Below are positions 1-7,254 of a stretch of DNA of 33,519 nt, piece by piece. The notes beneath the pieces are model-generated. The model was not told the DNA's origin. It saw only the letters and a list, made by a program, of their open reading frames with translations, and made no database searches. Origin of the DNA: Chloroflexota bacterium (lineage in GTDB: Bacteria > Chloroflexota > Anaerolineae > Aggregatilineales > Phototrophicaceae); assembly GCA_011525385.1 (NCBI GenBank), contig WTGF01000032.1:1-33519 (forward strand), read 5' to 3'. Within the stretch, counting starts at the first letter, position 1. The number at the start of each line of letters is the position of its first letter. A program made the position numbers and the translations under genes.

Positions 1-37
1 CCCCTCGGTCCCCCCGCTTAGCGGGGGGACCGAGGGG
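1..37. repeat. Perfect 17-bp-arm hairpin with G-rich flank
   Basis: Arms CCCCTCGGTCCCCCCGC (1-17) and its exact complement (21-37) enclose a TTA loop. It is followed at about 41-60 by a G-rich tail whose complement reads ccccatcccccggcccctt, which resembles the C-rich flank of the hairpins near 5091 and 11604. Fourteen bases of the arm (4-17) recur at 6956-6969. It looks like a member of a dispersed hairpin family. A terminator is less likely because no T-run follows on either strand. Confidence 0.8.
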
Positions 38-124
38 GGCAAGGGGCCGGGGGATGGGGGGGTGGTTTGCGATAATCTCATGACTTACTTGCGCTTACTG
101 AGCACACAGAGACTATTGAATTGA

Positions 125-253
125 CGTGTCCGTAATGCCGCTCGTCAGTTGCAGGCTGGCAAGGAGAAGCGACGCATTCGCGAGCGCAACTTCTTGAGCG
201 CGCTTGGACAGCGAATTAGTTCCGACATGGATTGGGACGCTTTCGACATTTAG
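125..253 (+). pseudogene. Possible C-terminal gene remnant
   Basis: A 42-codon stretch ends in TAG at 251-253 and reads like real protein: charged and helical, with LQAGKEKRRIRERNF and then a DMDWDAFDI-like end. The frame is closed upstream by TGA at 122-124, and no start codon with a ribosome site is present. It may be the tail of a gene broken by the hairpin repeat upstream. No family is recognised, and it could be chance. The rest of 1-258 holds only the hairpin and its G-rich flank. Confidence 0.2.
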
Positions 254-258
254 CGCGA

Positions 259-1395
259 CTAAGCATCAACACTGATGGTGTTTGGCAAGATCACATCCGC
301 TGAATTAAGCAGCGGCTGCGTCGCCAGAAGCCTACGCACGGTGGCTTGCTGATCCTCGGGCAATGCCAAGGTGTTTCCCCGCCCGCCATCCCGCGCTAAT
401 TTGGTCCCGGCTTGGGCGTCGGACTTGAAGGCGCGCCGGGCGGCATTCAATCCGGTACTGGGCAATCCCATCATCTGCAACAGAGCCAGAAGCAAGGCGT
501 CGCGATCTGATTGCAGATCTTCGTAACGCAAGGCAGCGATCTTCGCGCCGCTGTCAAGCAGTTCCAGGTATTGCTCCAGCATGAAGAGCCAGCCGATGGC
601 GCGTCCTTCCAGTACGCGGTAGCTCTCGATTGACGGGTGTGCCAGTCGCTCGATCTGCTCGCGCGGACATCCGTAGTAGCTCGCTTGCTGATCAATTACT
701 TGCTCGCGCGGGTATCGCTTGGGTAGCGCGGCGCGCTTGACGTGCAGGCGATGGAAGGATGCCAGCCAGTCAATAACATTTCGATACATGAACATGTGCA
801 AAGCCTGCGGCAGAGCCTCGACATAAAGCCCCATGACAGCGGTCGCCTGGTTGCGAAACTTGATCACAATGCGCCGATGATCTCGGACGATGGCCGGGCG
901 GCAGAGCCAGCGCGCGCAAGCGCGCAGCAAGTCGCCGCGTTCTTTCGGCGGGAGGCCGTTCATTTTTACGAAATTGGTCAGCGCGTCCGGCTCCGACAGC
1001 GCCATCACGTCGTCAATTTCGTTAAGCGCGCGGGCCACGACGGTTGAACCGCAGCGACCGATATTGTGCAGGCAAAGCAGCGCCCGGTCATCGAAGGGGA
1101 TAGCTTCGGCAAGCCCCAGGAAGTCGGCGTAGGGCAGGGCCACCAGAAATTCGGCCTTGTCAAATTGCGCCTGGTACATGAAAGGCGCGCTCGAGAGATC
1201 AATGTCAGCGGGCAGGGCGCTGAAAATCGCGCGCTTGTTGGCCTGGTCGAGGCAATAGAGCGTGATGTTAGGATCGTCAAGCAGCGGCTCGGCATCGATG
1301 CTTTCATCTTCGATCCAGTCAAAGTCGTCGAGCGAGGTGATAATGCCCATATGTTCGCGGTGGCGACTTTGAATACGCAGTTTGATGGCGCTCAA
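259..1395 (-). CDS. Sulfotransferase-like P-loop protein
   Basis: This 378-residue protein carries GRCGSTVVARAL at residues 113-124, the pattern expected for the 5'-phosphosulfate (PAPS) binding loop of sulfotransferases. MYRNVIDWLASFHR at about 203-216 resembles the 3'-phosphate motif, with an Arg followed by a Ser eight residues later. The family moves sulfate from PAPS to alcohols, sugars or amines; the acceptor here is unknown. The N-terminal 100 residues match no domain I know. The start is TTG at 1393-1395, supported by GGAG eight bases upstream. It is the last gene of a minus-strand run with the 211-residue protein and the enoyl-CoA hydratase; the gap to the former is 26 bases. Other P-loop families are possible, but the loop and second motif together favour sulfotransferase. 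Confidence 0.7.
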   Translation of the reverse strand: MSAIKLRIQSRHREHMGIITSLDDFDWIEDESIDAEPLLDDPNITLYCLDQANKRAIFSALPADIDLSSAPFMYQAQFDKAEFLVALPYADFLGLAEAIPFDDRALLCLHNIGRCGSTVVARALNEIDDVMALSEPDALTNFVKMNGLPPKERGDLLRACARWLCRPAIVRDHRRIVIKFRNQATAVMGLYVEALPQALHMFMYRNVIDWLASFHRLHVKRAALPKRYPREQVIDQQASYYGCPREQIERLAHPSIESYRVLEGRAIGWLFMLEQYLELLDSGAKIAALRYEDLQSDRDALLLALLQMMGLPSTGLNAARRAFKSDAQAGTKLARDGGRGNTLALPEDQQATVRRLLATQPLLNSADVILPNTISVDA

Positions 1396-1421
1396 GATGA
1401 GGGCTCCTTGGCAGTTGGCGT

Positions 1422-2057
1422 TTAGGTCGCTGAGTTCCCTTGCTTCTTGTGGAAGAGACGCGCTTCGCTTTCGATGAACTCAATGGCGCCGGCTATGCTG
1501 GGATTGGGCGGCATATCCGGCGGCAGGTCGTGAATAGCGCTGTCCGTAAGGCGCGGGCTTCGGCGCAGGTCGAGGCTCACCGTCCCGACCTGCCCGGCGC
1601 AGACATCCCGCAGGAAGAGGACGTTGCCGTCCATTCGCGTGCGCTCTGCGGGGGTCAGGCAGATTTGCAAGCGCGCGGGCGCTGAGTTTGGCCTTAGCGC
1701 CAGCCGAATGCTGGTATCTTCAAGCGGCGGGGGGCGATAGTGCCAATCGTTGGCGCGATCAACGAGCGCCATTGTCACTTGCTTTTCGAGCAGCGCGCGG
1801 TCCCGCGGGTCGAGAGCGCCTTCAATGTTGGCGGCATGGCAGCCCATGCCATCAAGCGCGATCAGCATCGAGCGTCCGCCGGTCTGCCGACAGTGGGGGG
1901 CAGCGCTATCGCAGGCCTTGCCCAGGTCGAGGATCAAACTGCCCGGCCCTGCACCCGATTTTAAGCGCTGCATGAAGGTGAAGAGTTGCGGCAGCAGGGC
2001 GATGTCTCCACGCAGATTCGCGCTGTAGAGCAAGGACAAGCTCAGCGGTTTTTCCAT
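1422..2057 (-). CDS. Unknown protein, remotely 5'-nucleotidase-like N-terminus
   Basis: This 211-residue soluble protein has no signal peptide or membrane segment. The N-terminus (LSLLYSANLRGDIALLPQLF, then LILDLGKACD near residue 44) recalls the first strands of 5'-nucleotidase/metallophosphoesterase proteins. The metal-binding DxH and GNH motifs are absent, so activity should not be assumed. It has a cluster of Cys and His residues at about 48-75. The start ATG at 2055-2057 lies inside the 3' end of the enoyl-CoA hydratase gene, a 16-base overlap with GGAAGG just upstream, so the two are translationally coupled. The next gene downstream is the sulfotransferase-like gene. The coding call is firm; the function is not. 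Confidence 0.75.
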   Translation of the reverse strand: MEKPLSLSLLYSANLRGDIALLPQLFTFMQRLKSGAGPGSLILDLGKACDSAAPHCRQTGGRSMLIALDGMGCHAANIEGALDPRDRALLEKQVTMALVDRANDWHYRPPPLEDTSIRLALRPNSAPARLQICLTPAERTRMDGNVLFLRDVCAGQVGTVSLDLRRSPRLTDSAIHDLPPDMPPNPSIAGAIEFIESEARLFHKKQGNSAT

Positions 2058-2818
2058 TGCGCCTTCCGCTTTTCGATGAAGGCGCGCAGGCCTTCGGCCT
2101 TGTCTTCCGAACCGAAGGCGACGAGGAAGCTGCGCCTTTCGAAATCAAGGGCTTCCTGCAGCGTCATCTCGTAAGCCTTGTTGATCGCTTCTTTGGTCAG
2201 CCTTATCGCGACTTGTGACCGCCCGGCGACTTTCTCCGCGATTGCTATGGCGAGGTCCATGTATTGATCGAGCGGCGCCACGCGGTTGACCAAGCCGCTT
2301 TGCAATGCCTCAGCCGCGCCGAGCCTGCGGTCGGTGAGCATGATCTCCATCGCCAGCGCCTTGCCGACCGCGCGCGTCAATCGTTGAGTGCCGCCGGCGC
2401 CGGGCAAGATGCCCAGATTGATTTCCGGCTGACCGAATACAGCTGTTTCCGAGGCGACGATCATGTCGCAGTTCATGGCGATTTCGCAGCCGCCGCCGAG
2501 GGCATAACCCGATACCGCGGCGATAATCGGCTTGTTGATTTGGCTGAGGTCAAAGCGGTCGGCAAGGGATCTTTCCATCAACATATCTATATACGTTTTG
2601 CCGTCCATCTCTTTGATATCGGCGCCGGCGGCGAAGGCTTTCTCGTCCCCGGTGATGATCATGGCGCCGATGCCCGGGTCGCTGTCAAAGTTGCGCATGG
2701 CTCGCATTAATTCGTCCAGAAGTTGCGAATTGAGCGCGTTAAGGGCCTCGGGACGGTTCAATTGCACACGCCCCACGCCCTGGGCGGGACGGTCTACCAG
2801 AATGTACTCATAGCCCAT
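2042..2818 (-). CDS. Enoyl-CoA hydratase (crotonase family)
   Basis: This cytosolic enzyme probably hydrates trans-2-enoyl-CoA to 3-hydroxyacyl-CoA in fatty-acid or related acyl-CoA breakdown. At 258 residues it is the standard single-domain crotonase length. It shows the oxyanion-hole stretch AAGADIKE (about 63-70), GYALGGGCE with Glu112, and PEINLGILPG with Glu132. The two glutamates sit 20 residues apart, as in active hydratases, which argues against an inactive or isomerase-only paralogue. The ATG at 2816-2818 is preceded by AAAGGA with good spacing. It heads the operon with the 211-residue protein and the sulfotransferase-like gene. Crotonase relatives acting on other acyl-CoAs cannot be excluded. 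Confidence 0.93.
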   Translation of the reverse strand: MGYEYILVDRPAQGVGRVQLNRPEALNALNSQLLDELMRAMRNFDSDPGIGAMIITGDEKAFAAGADIKEMDGKTYIDMLMERSLADRFDLSQINKPIIAAVSGYALGGGCEIAMNCDMIVASETAVFGQPEINLGILPGAGGTQRLTRAVGKALAMEIMLTDRRLGAAEALQSGLVNRVAPLDQYMDLAIAIAEKVAGRSQVAIRLTKEAINKAYEMTLQEALDFERRSFLVAFGSEDKAEGLRAFIEKRKAQWKNR

Positions 2819-2953
2819 ACATCAGAATCCTTTATTACCTGTATCTGTTTCAACGCGGCATATACTAACATACTCGTCCGCAGGCCGTCATACTCAGTTG
2901 GCTGCCGAGTGTCACAAGCGATAGCCAGGGCGAATGGACAGCGCCCGGCTTGT

Positions 2954-4063
2954 CTAGCGCCGCCCTCGGGATTCAATTGCTTGAAGAAACTCCAGAATAT
3001 GCTCCGCTCCGTCTTCGGCGCTGAAGCCGTCGCGGGCCCAGTCCCATCCCGCTCCCGGCGTCGCTGCGACGCCCCCCGCCCTTAAGTCCGTCGATTTCCA
3101 GAGGACCAGATGGTTCTTGGTAAAGGGCGCATATCGCTGCGGATCGGAGGGACCCATCATCATCACCGTGGCTGCCCCGGCCGCTGCCGCCAGGTGCGTC
3201 ATGCCGGTGTCATTGCCGATATAACAGAGCGATTCCGCTGCCAGCGCAGCGATCTGGGCGAAGTTCAGTTGCTTAACCCAGGCGATCGACGGGGTGTTCA
3301 AGCGCTGGCCCACGGCGTCGACCGCTTCTTCGTCCCCGGGTCCACCAATCAAGATTAGCGCCGCTGCCGTCTCCCGCGCCACGCGATCGAGCAGATCGGC
3401 AAGTTGCGCTGGCGGGTAGCGTTTGCTGTCCATGGTCATGCCCGGGTTGCTGCCGCCGCCGGGGTGCGCGACTATGAAAGATCCGGAGACGGACGCCGCC
3501 TTCAATCGGCGCCCGATATCATCTTGCGCGGCAGCGTCCACCGGCAGGTTGGCATAGGCGTGGCAGGGTTGGCCGGCGATCGCGCTGATGACCCGCAGAT
3601 AGATCGCGCTTTCGTGTTCGCGCGCCGCGGGATCCACCGCTACGCGCAAGTTGTATCCAAAGCCGCGCCCGGCGCTGTCCAAGCCAGCTCGCAGCGGTAT
3701 GCCCGACAGGTACACCATCAGGCTCATCAAGGGCGAACGCGTCAGTGACACGGCCAGGTCGAAGTTCCCCGCGCGCAACTGCTTGAGGAATCGCAGAAAC
3801 TCGGGGGGCGAGCGGGAGGGCAGGGCGGCTCCCCCGGTATCGATGAGCGCGTCAAGCGCGGGATGGTCCGCGATGGCTGCTGCCGACCATGATCCTACTG
3901 CGAAGCTGATATGCGCTTGAGGAAATGCCTCGCGCAGGGCGCTAAGCGCGGCTGTCGCCATTACGACATCGCCGATACAACAGGGCCGAATGACGATGAT
4001 TCGCCGCGGCGTCGACGTCACATCGCGCTGCGGTATCAAGCGACCCAGCGTGGAATAGATCAT
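2954..4063 (-). CDS. Glycosyltransferase family 9 (heptosyltransferase-like)
   Basis: This 369-residue GT-B enzyme of the ADP-heptose:LPS heptosyltransferase family transfers a sugar during envelope polysaccharide or glycolipid assembly at the inner membrane face. The N-terminal domain opens with RIIVIRPCCIGDVVMATAAL (about 21-40), the typical GDxxxxTP/A-like entry. The C-terminal donor domain shows HPGGGSNPGM, LIGGPGDEE and YIGNDTGMTHLAAAAG, the family's nucleotide-sugar signature. The start ATG has only a weak ribosome site. A heptose-type nucleotidyltransferase gene lies at 9554-10027, so both may serve the same sugar route, although they are not in one operon. The 135 bases to the next gene downstream suggest separate transcription. 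Confidence 0.9.
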   Translation of the reverse strand: MIYSTLGRLIPQRDVTSTPRRIIVIRPCCIGDVVMATAALSALREAFPQAHISFAVGSWSAAAIADHPALDALIDTGGAALPSRSPPEFLRFLKQLRAGNFDLAVSLTRSPLMSLMVYLSGIPLRAGLDSAGRGFGYNLRVAVDPAAREHESAIYLRVISAIAGQPCHAYANLPVDAAAQDDIGRRLKAASVSGSFIVAHPGGGSNPGMTMDSKRYPPAQLADLLDRVARETAAALILIGGPGDEEAVDAVGQRLNTPSIAWVKQLNFAQIAALAAESLCYIGNDTGMTHLAAAAGAATVMMMGPSDPQRYAPFTKNHLVLWKSTDLRAGGVAATPGAGWDWARDGFSAEDGAEHILEFLQAIESRGRR

Positions 4064-4249
4064 TGGTCAAGCATTTGCGCGCCCGGCATCATCCGCGAAA
4101 TGTAACTGATTGTCGCTGTCAGGCATAGAGGCACTTGCCGGGCCCAGTGTGGAGCAAATGGAGCGGCCGGGCCAGCTTACGAGAAAGCGCCCATACCGGC
4201 CATCGCAAAACATTGCAGATACACAAATAATATCGAAATCCAAAAACTA

Positions 4250-4277
4250 TTTACAGTCGATTAAATTATGTTAAGAT
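4250..4277 (+). promoter_or_regulatory. Putative sigma70-type promoter of the DUF4013 gene
   Basis: TTTACA (4250-4255) and TAAGAT (4272-4277) are separated by 16 bases within an AT-rich stretch, about 40 bases upstream of the ATG at 4320. The -35 matches consensus at five of six bases and the -10 at four of six. This is a pattern match only. Confidence 0.4.
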
Positions 4278-4319
4278 CATGTTAATCCCATGTGAAGTTC
4301 TTTAGGTGGGAGGCTTGTC

Positions 4320-4991
4320 ATGGATCTTGTACAGGCATTTGCATATATCCGCCGCGATCGGCATTGTCTCAAGAAGCTGGGCGAAATCGCCTTGTTTGTC
4401 GTTCTGTGTTTCGTGCCGGTCATCGGCTTGATCCCGCTCTGCGTCTTGCTCGGCTACCTTGCCGAGATCATCCATAATGTTTTGAATGAGTATCCTCGGC
4501 CATTACCGGAGTGGGACCATGTTGGCGAGGACGTCGGCAAGGGCGTTCATGTTTTGCTCGCGCTGGCCGTCTATCATCTGCCGCTGTTCGTAGTTGCGGC
4601 CTTCCTCTATTCATTTCGCTCGTCAATCAGCGTGAGCGTCTTTGGCGGCATCACCTATGTCGGTATCGTCAGCGCGCTGCTGCCCTTGCTATTCGTTTAT
4701 TTGCTTTTCGCCTGGACCCTCTTCACCATCGGATTTATCCGCTACGCCGATAGTTGGGATTCCGGCGAGTTCTATCGCCTTGGCATGATCCTTTCCACCA
4801 TGCAGAGCAATGCCGCTTTGACCCTGCAATGGCTGATCAGGGCGCTTGCGGCGAGTATCGCGCTCGCGCTCTTGCTGCCGGTCATCTTGTTGGGCGCTGT
4901 TCTGTTTGTGCCGGTATATGGATATCTGGCGGGCGCCTACGGGCGCAGGTTGCGCGCGGTCAGGATGAGCCACCGCCAGGTTGCCTACTGA
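4320..4991 (+). CDS. DUF4013 family membrane protein
   Basis: This 223-residue integral membrane protein has about six hydrophobic segments, beginning at residues 23-48 (FVVLCFVPVIGLIPLCVLLGYL in parts). The short hydrophilic stretch LNEYPRPLPEWDHVGEDVGKG (about 54-74) is the signature of DUF4013 proteins, which occur in archaea and several bacterial phyla and have no established function. The ATG follows GGGAGG six bases upstream, a strong ribosome site. It stands alone, with an AT-rich promoter-like region in front and a long gene-free region behind. Confidence 0.85.
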   Translation: MDLVQAFAYIRRDRHCLKKLGEIALFVVLCFVPVIGLIPLCVLLGYLAEIIHNVLNEYPRPLPEWDHVGEDVGKGVHVLLALAVYHLPLFVVAAFLYSFRSSISVSVFGGITYVGIVSALLPLLFVYLLFAWTLFTIGFIRYADSWDSGEFYRLGMILSTMQSNAALTLQWLIRALAASIALALLLPVILLGAVLFVPVYGYLAGAYGRRLRAVRMSHRQVAY

Positions 4992-5101
4992 GCCGCGCCT
5001 TTTTTGAAAATCCCGCTTGCCTATGCAAAGAGGGCGCAAATCGAAGGTCAATATACACGGGCGCCTCGGCGAGGTCTGTTGATATTCTACCCCATCCCCG
5101 G

Positions 5102-5402
5102 CCCTTCCCCGAAGCATCAGGGCAATCGCATCAAATCATTTTTTCACCACCGAGGACACCGAGCGCACCGAGTTTAGGATCGTATGTCGACTTTCCTTCT
5201 AATTCCGCCACCTGAATACGGCAAAGCCGCCGGCGAAACTTCATCTGTGGCTGAGAAGCAAGCCTGAAATATGATATGAGCTATGAACTTTGCTTTTCTC
5301 GGTGTTCTCGGTGCCCTCGGTGGTTAATAATCAGTCCGATTTCGTACCATGTCAGTCGCCTCATTTTGATGCGATTGCCCTGCCCGAAGCATCAGGGAAG
5401 GG
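5102..5402. repeat. Nested imperfect inverted repeat (about 300 bp)
   Basis: AGGGCAATCGCATCAAA at 5119-5135 has its exact complement at 5365-5381. Further in, 5147-5172 and 5298-5323 are near-complementary 26-base tracts built from CCGAGG/CACCGAG units. The right arm has about 37 extra bases between its two blocks, so the arms are not symmetrical. CCCGAAGCATCAGGG-type sequence borders both ends (5107-5122 and 5383-5397). The left side is preceded by the C-rich flank ctaccccatccccgg shared with 11604. It has no open frame of useful length, so it is MITE-like or a pair of opposed small repeats. Confidence 0.7.
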
Positions 5403-5656
5403 TGACTCGTCATCGAAATTGGGATTTTACTTGCTGAAAGACGCTAAAATGAACATAATATCCCATCGTCCAATGGTGCTTGTGAGCCATTAAGAGCTAT
5501 TTTGGTCTTTCGCATTCACGAGACGCTGACAGGGTTTGGTCGCAAATTATGATTTTCAACAGAGTCCGCCGAGGCGCCCCGCCATTTTCCAGATTTGTGT
5601 GACATTTGGCGGTGATTGGTTTTGCTGCGATTGCTCTGAAATCACCGCGCAATTTG

Positions 5657-5685
5657 TTGTAGCGGACTTTTCATGGTCATATAAT
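5657..5685 (+). promoter_or_regulatory. Possible promoter of the PIN-TRAM gene
   Basis: A perfect TATAAT (5680-5685) lies 17 bases after the weak -35 TTGTAG (5657-5662). It is about 190 bases upstream of the chosen start. It is supported mainly by the -10 match. Confidence 0.35.
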
Positions 5686-5875
5686 AGAAATAGATTTCCC
5701 TGCTTCATCTCTTATTGCTTGCCATATTGCTGTTAGACGCCGCCACTGGAATCGTGGGTAGGTTAATCCAAATATAGTCCGATTTATTGTTGCTGCTTGT
5801 CCTCGTCTGCGCTCACTGGGCTTAAGTCAGAAATTGCGCTGCATGAGGAGGACTGGCGCAGGAGATGTCTTGGCA

Positions 5876-6931
5876 ATGAAAGCGCTTCTTTTTGTCCGTT
5901 TTTTGGGGCTGGTTCTCTTTGGGATCATCGGTTTGCGCATCGGCGCTGAGCTCGCTGAATTCATGAACTTGACAAGGAACGAAGCATCGTTGGTCTTTTT
6001 GGCGCTCGGCGCGCTAGCCGGATTGATCGGCGCGCCCTGGCTTACCCTTTATCCATGGAGGCGCTTGCGAGGGGCGATCGTCGAAATGCCGGCGCCAAAG
6101 CTTGTGCTGGCGATCGTGGGCGCTTTGGCGGGACTTTTGCTGGCGCTAATGCTTGCTTTCCCGCTTTCGCTCTTGGGCGGTCCATTTGGTACGGCGCTGC
6201 CCGCGCTTGTTTCCGTCGTTTTTGGCTTGTTGGGCACGAGCATATTCGTCATGCGCTCGGGCGAGTTGCTTGATATTATCAGCGAGCGCGTCATCGGCCG
6301 GCAGCGCCGCTTCCATCCCATTTCCTCTCGACAGTTGCTGCTGGATACCAGCGTCCTGATCGACGGTCGCATTGTAGAGATTGCGGAAACGGGTTTCATC
6401 GGCGGCACCTTGATCATCCCGCGTTTTGTACTGAGCGAACTGCACCGTGTGGCCGATTCCGCAGACTCTTTGCGGCGCAACCGCGGACGGCGCGGCTTGG
6501 CAAAGCTGAACGAATTGCAGCGCAATAACGATTTGCCGGTCAAGATCATTGATGAAGATCCGGAAGAATTCGGCGAAGTTGACGCCAAACTGGTGGCGCT
6601 TTCAATTCAGCTCAACGCCTCTCTGGTGACGAACGACTTTAATCTGAACCAGGTTGCCGACGCCCAGGGGGTCGACGTGCTGAATATCAATGCGCTGGCC
6701 AATGCGGTGCGCTCGGTCTATATTCCCGGCGAGACCTTCGCCATCCGCATCATTCAAGAAGGTCGCGATCCCAATCAAGGCATTGGTTATCTGGATGACG
6801 GCACCATGGTGGTGGTGGAATCGGGCCAGAAGTATATGGACCGCAATGTCGGCGTCGAGGTTACCAAACTGATCAACCGTCCCACCGGGCGCATGATCTT
6901 CGCCGTACCCGAGCGGGAAGGTCAGCGCTAG
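5876..6931 (+). CDS. PIN-TRAM membrane protein (YacL-like)
   Basis: With ATG 5876 as start, chosen because GGAG lies 11 bases upstream while upstream TTG/ATG codons lack a ribosome site, the protein has 351 residues. Four hydrophobic segments fill about residues 5-130. A PIN nuclease domain follows at about 150-270, starting LLLDTSVLIDGR, with the acidic residues Asp157, Glu188 (SELH), Asp236 (EVDAK) and Asp254 (TNDFN). A TRAM-type RNA-binding domain (about 286-346) contains GQGIGYLDDGTMVVVE. This is the architecture of YacL/PilT-N-like proteins, which are presumed membrane-anchored RNases; the substrate is not established. All PIN acidic residues are present, so it is probably active. It stands alone between two repeat-rich regions. 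Confidence 0.9.
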   Translation: MKALLFVRFLGLVLFGIIGLRIGAELAEFMNLTRNEASLVFLALGALAGLIGAPWLTLYPWRRLRGAIVEMPAPKLVLAIVGALAGLLLALMLAFPLSLLGGPFGTALPALVSVVFGLLGTSIFVMRSGELLDIISERVIGRQRRFHPISSRQLLLDTSVLIDGRIVEIAETGFIGGTLIIPRFVLSELHRVADSADSLRRNRGRRGLAKLNELQRNNDLPVKIIDEDPEEFGEVDAKLVALSIQLNASLVTNDFNLNQVADAQGVDVLNINALANAVRSVYIPGETFAIRIIQEGRDPNQGIGYLDDGTMVVVESGQKYMDRNVGVEVTKLINRPTGRMIFAVPEREGQR

Positions 6932-7016
6932 CGGTTGCCCCGCCCTAGAGATCCACTCGGTCCCCCCGCGTCATGGCTGAGGAGAGGACAGCTTTTCAGC
7001 GAGGGCGATATCCCCA

Positions 7017-7100
7017 CAAAACCTGAAATTATTTCGGTGATTTTCGGGCGACCTGATAGGTCGCCCCTACAATTTTCGTCATAAATGAATCTTGTAGGGA
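7017..7100 (+). repeat. Dispersed palindromic element, copy 1
   Basis: This 84-bp sequence matches, in opposite orientation, 26254-26336 at roughly 87 percent identity with a one-base gap. At its centre, 7046-7066, the arms GGGCGACCT and AGGTCGCCC flank GAT, an almost perfect palindrome conserved in both copies. Both lie between genes. Neither copy has coding capacity. Confidence 0.85.
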
Positions 7101-7118
7101 GTCTGTGTCTACACGACC

Positions 7119-7134
7119 CTCGGTGTCCTCGGTG
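7119..7134 (+). repeat. CTCGGTG tract
   Basis: CTCGGTGTCCTCGGTG is a copy of the unit seen at 5298-5323 and, inverted, at 5147-5172. It lies between the 84-bp element and pepF. Confidence 0.6.
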
Positions 7135-7254
7135 ATTGAGAAAAATCTGGCGCGATAGCTCTGTTTACAAGCGAACCGGTGTGTCATCTTGAGGCGGCGT
7201 CTGCTACGATAGCCGCGTTTTTATTGTGTTTGACCAAGGACGAAAGAGATTGAG

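Larger units (their letters stand above)
4992..5875. other. Gene-free region of about 880 bases
   Basis: No reading frame here looks coding on either strand: short frames have poor composition and no ribosome sites. It holds the nested inverted repeat at 5102-5402, further AT-rich sequence, and a promoter-like pair at 5657-5685 ahead of the PIN-TRAM gene. I see nothing recognisable in 5426-5650 or 5690-5850. Confidence 0.6.
6932..7254. other. Repeat-filled intergenic region
   Basis: This stretch has no gene. It holds the hairpin-arm fragment at 6956-6969 (identical to 4-17), the dispersed palindromic element at 7017-7100 and a CTCGGTG tract at 7119-7134. The last 100 bases before pepF are AT-rich but show no convincing promoter pair. 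Confidence 0.6.

Noticed and set aside
4064..4249. Possible tRNA or structured RNA in the intergenic region
   Set aside because: No cloverleaf, anticodon stem or TTC-loop sequence could be found here or in the other gaps.
5102..5402. CRISPR array
   Set aside because: The repeats are inverted, few and unevenly spaced, with no regular spacer pattern. No other part of the window shows a CRISPR array.
5290..5493. Short plus-strand open frame in the gene-free region
   Set aside because: It runs through the inverted repeat and has no ribosome site or coding-like composition.
7046..7066. Palindrome as a terminator for the PIN-TRAM gene
   Set aside because: It is part of a dispersed element present elsewhere in the other orientation, and only a short weak T-run follows several bases later.
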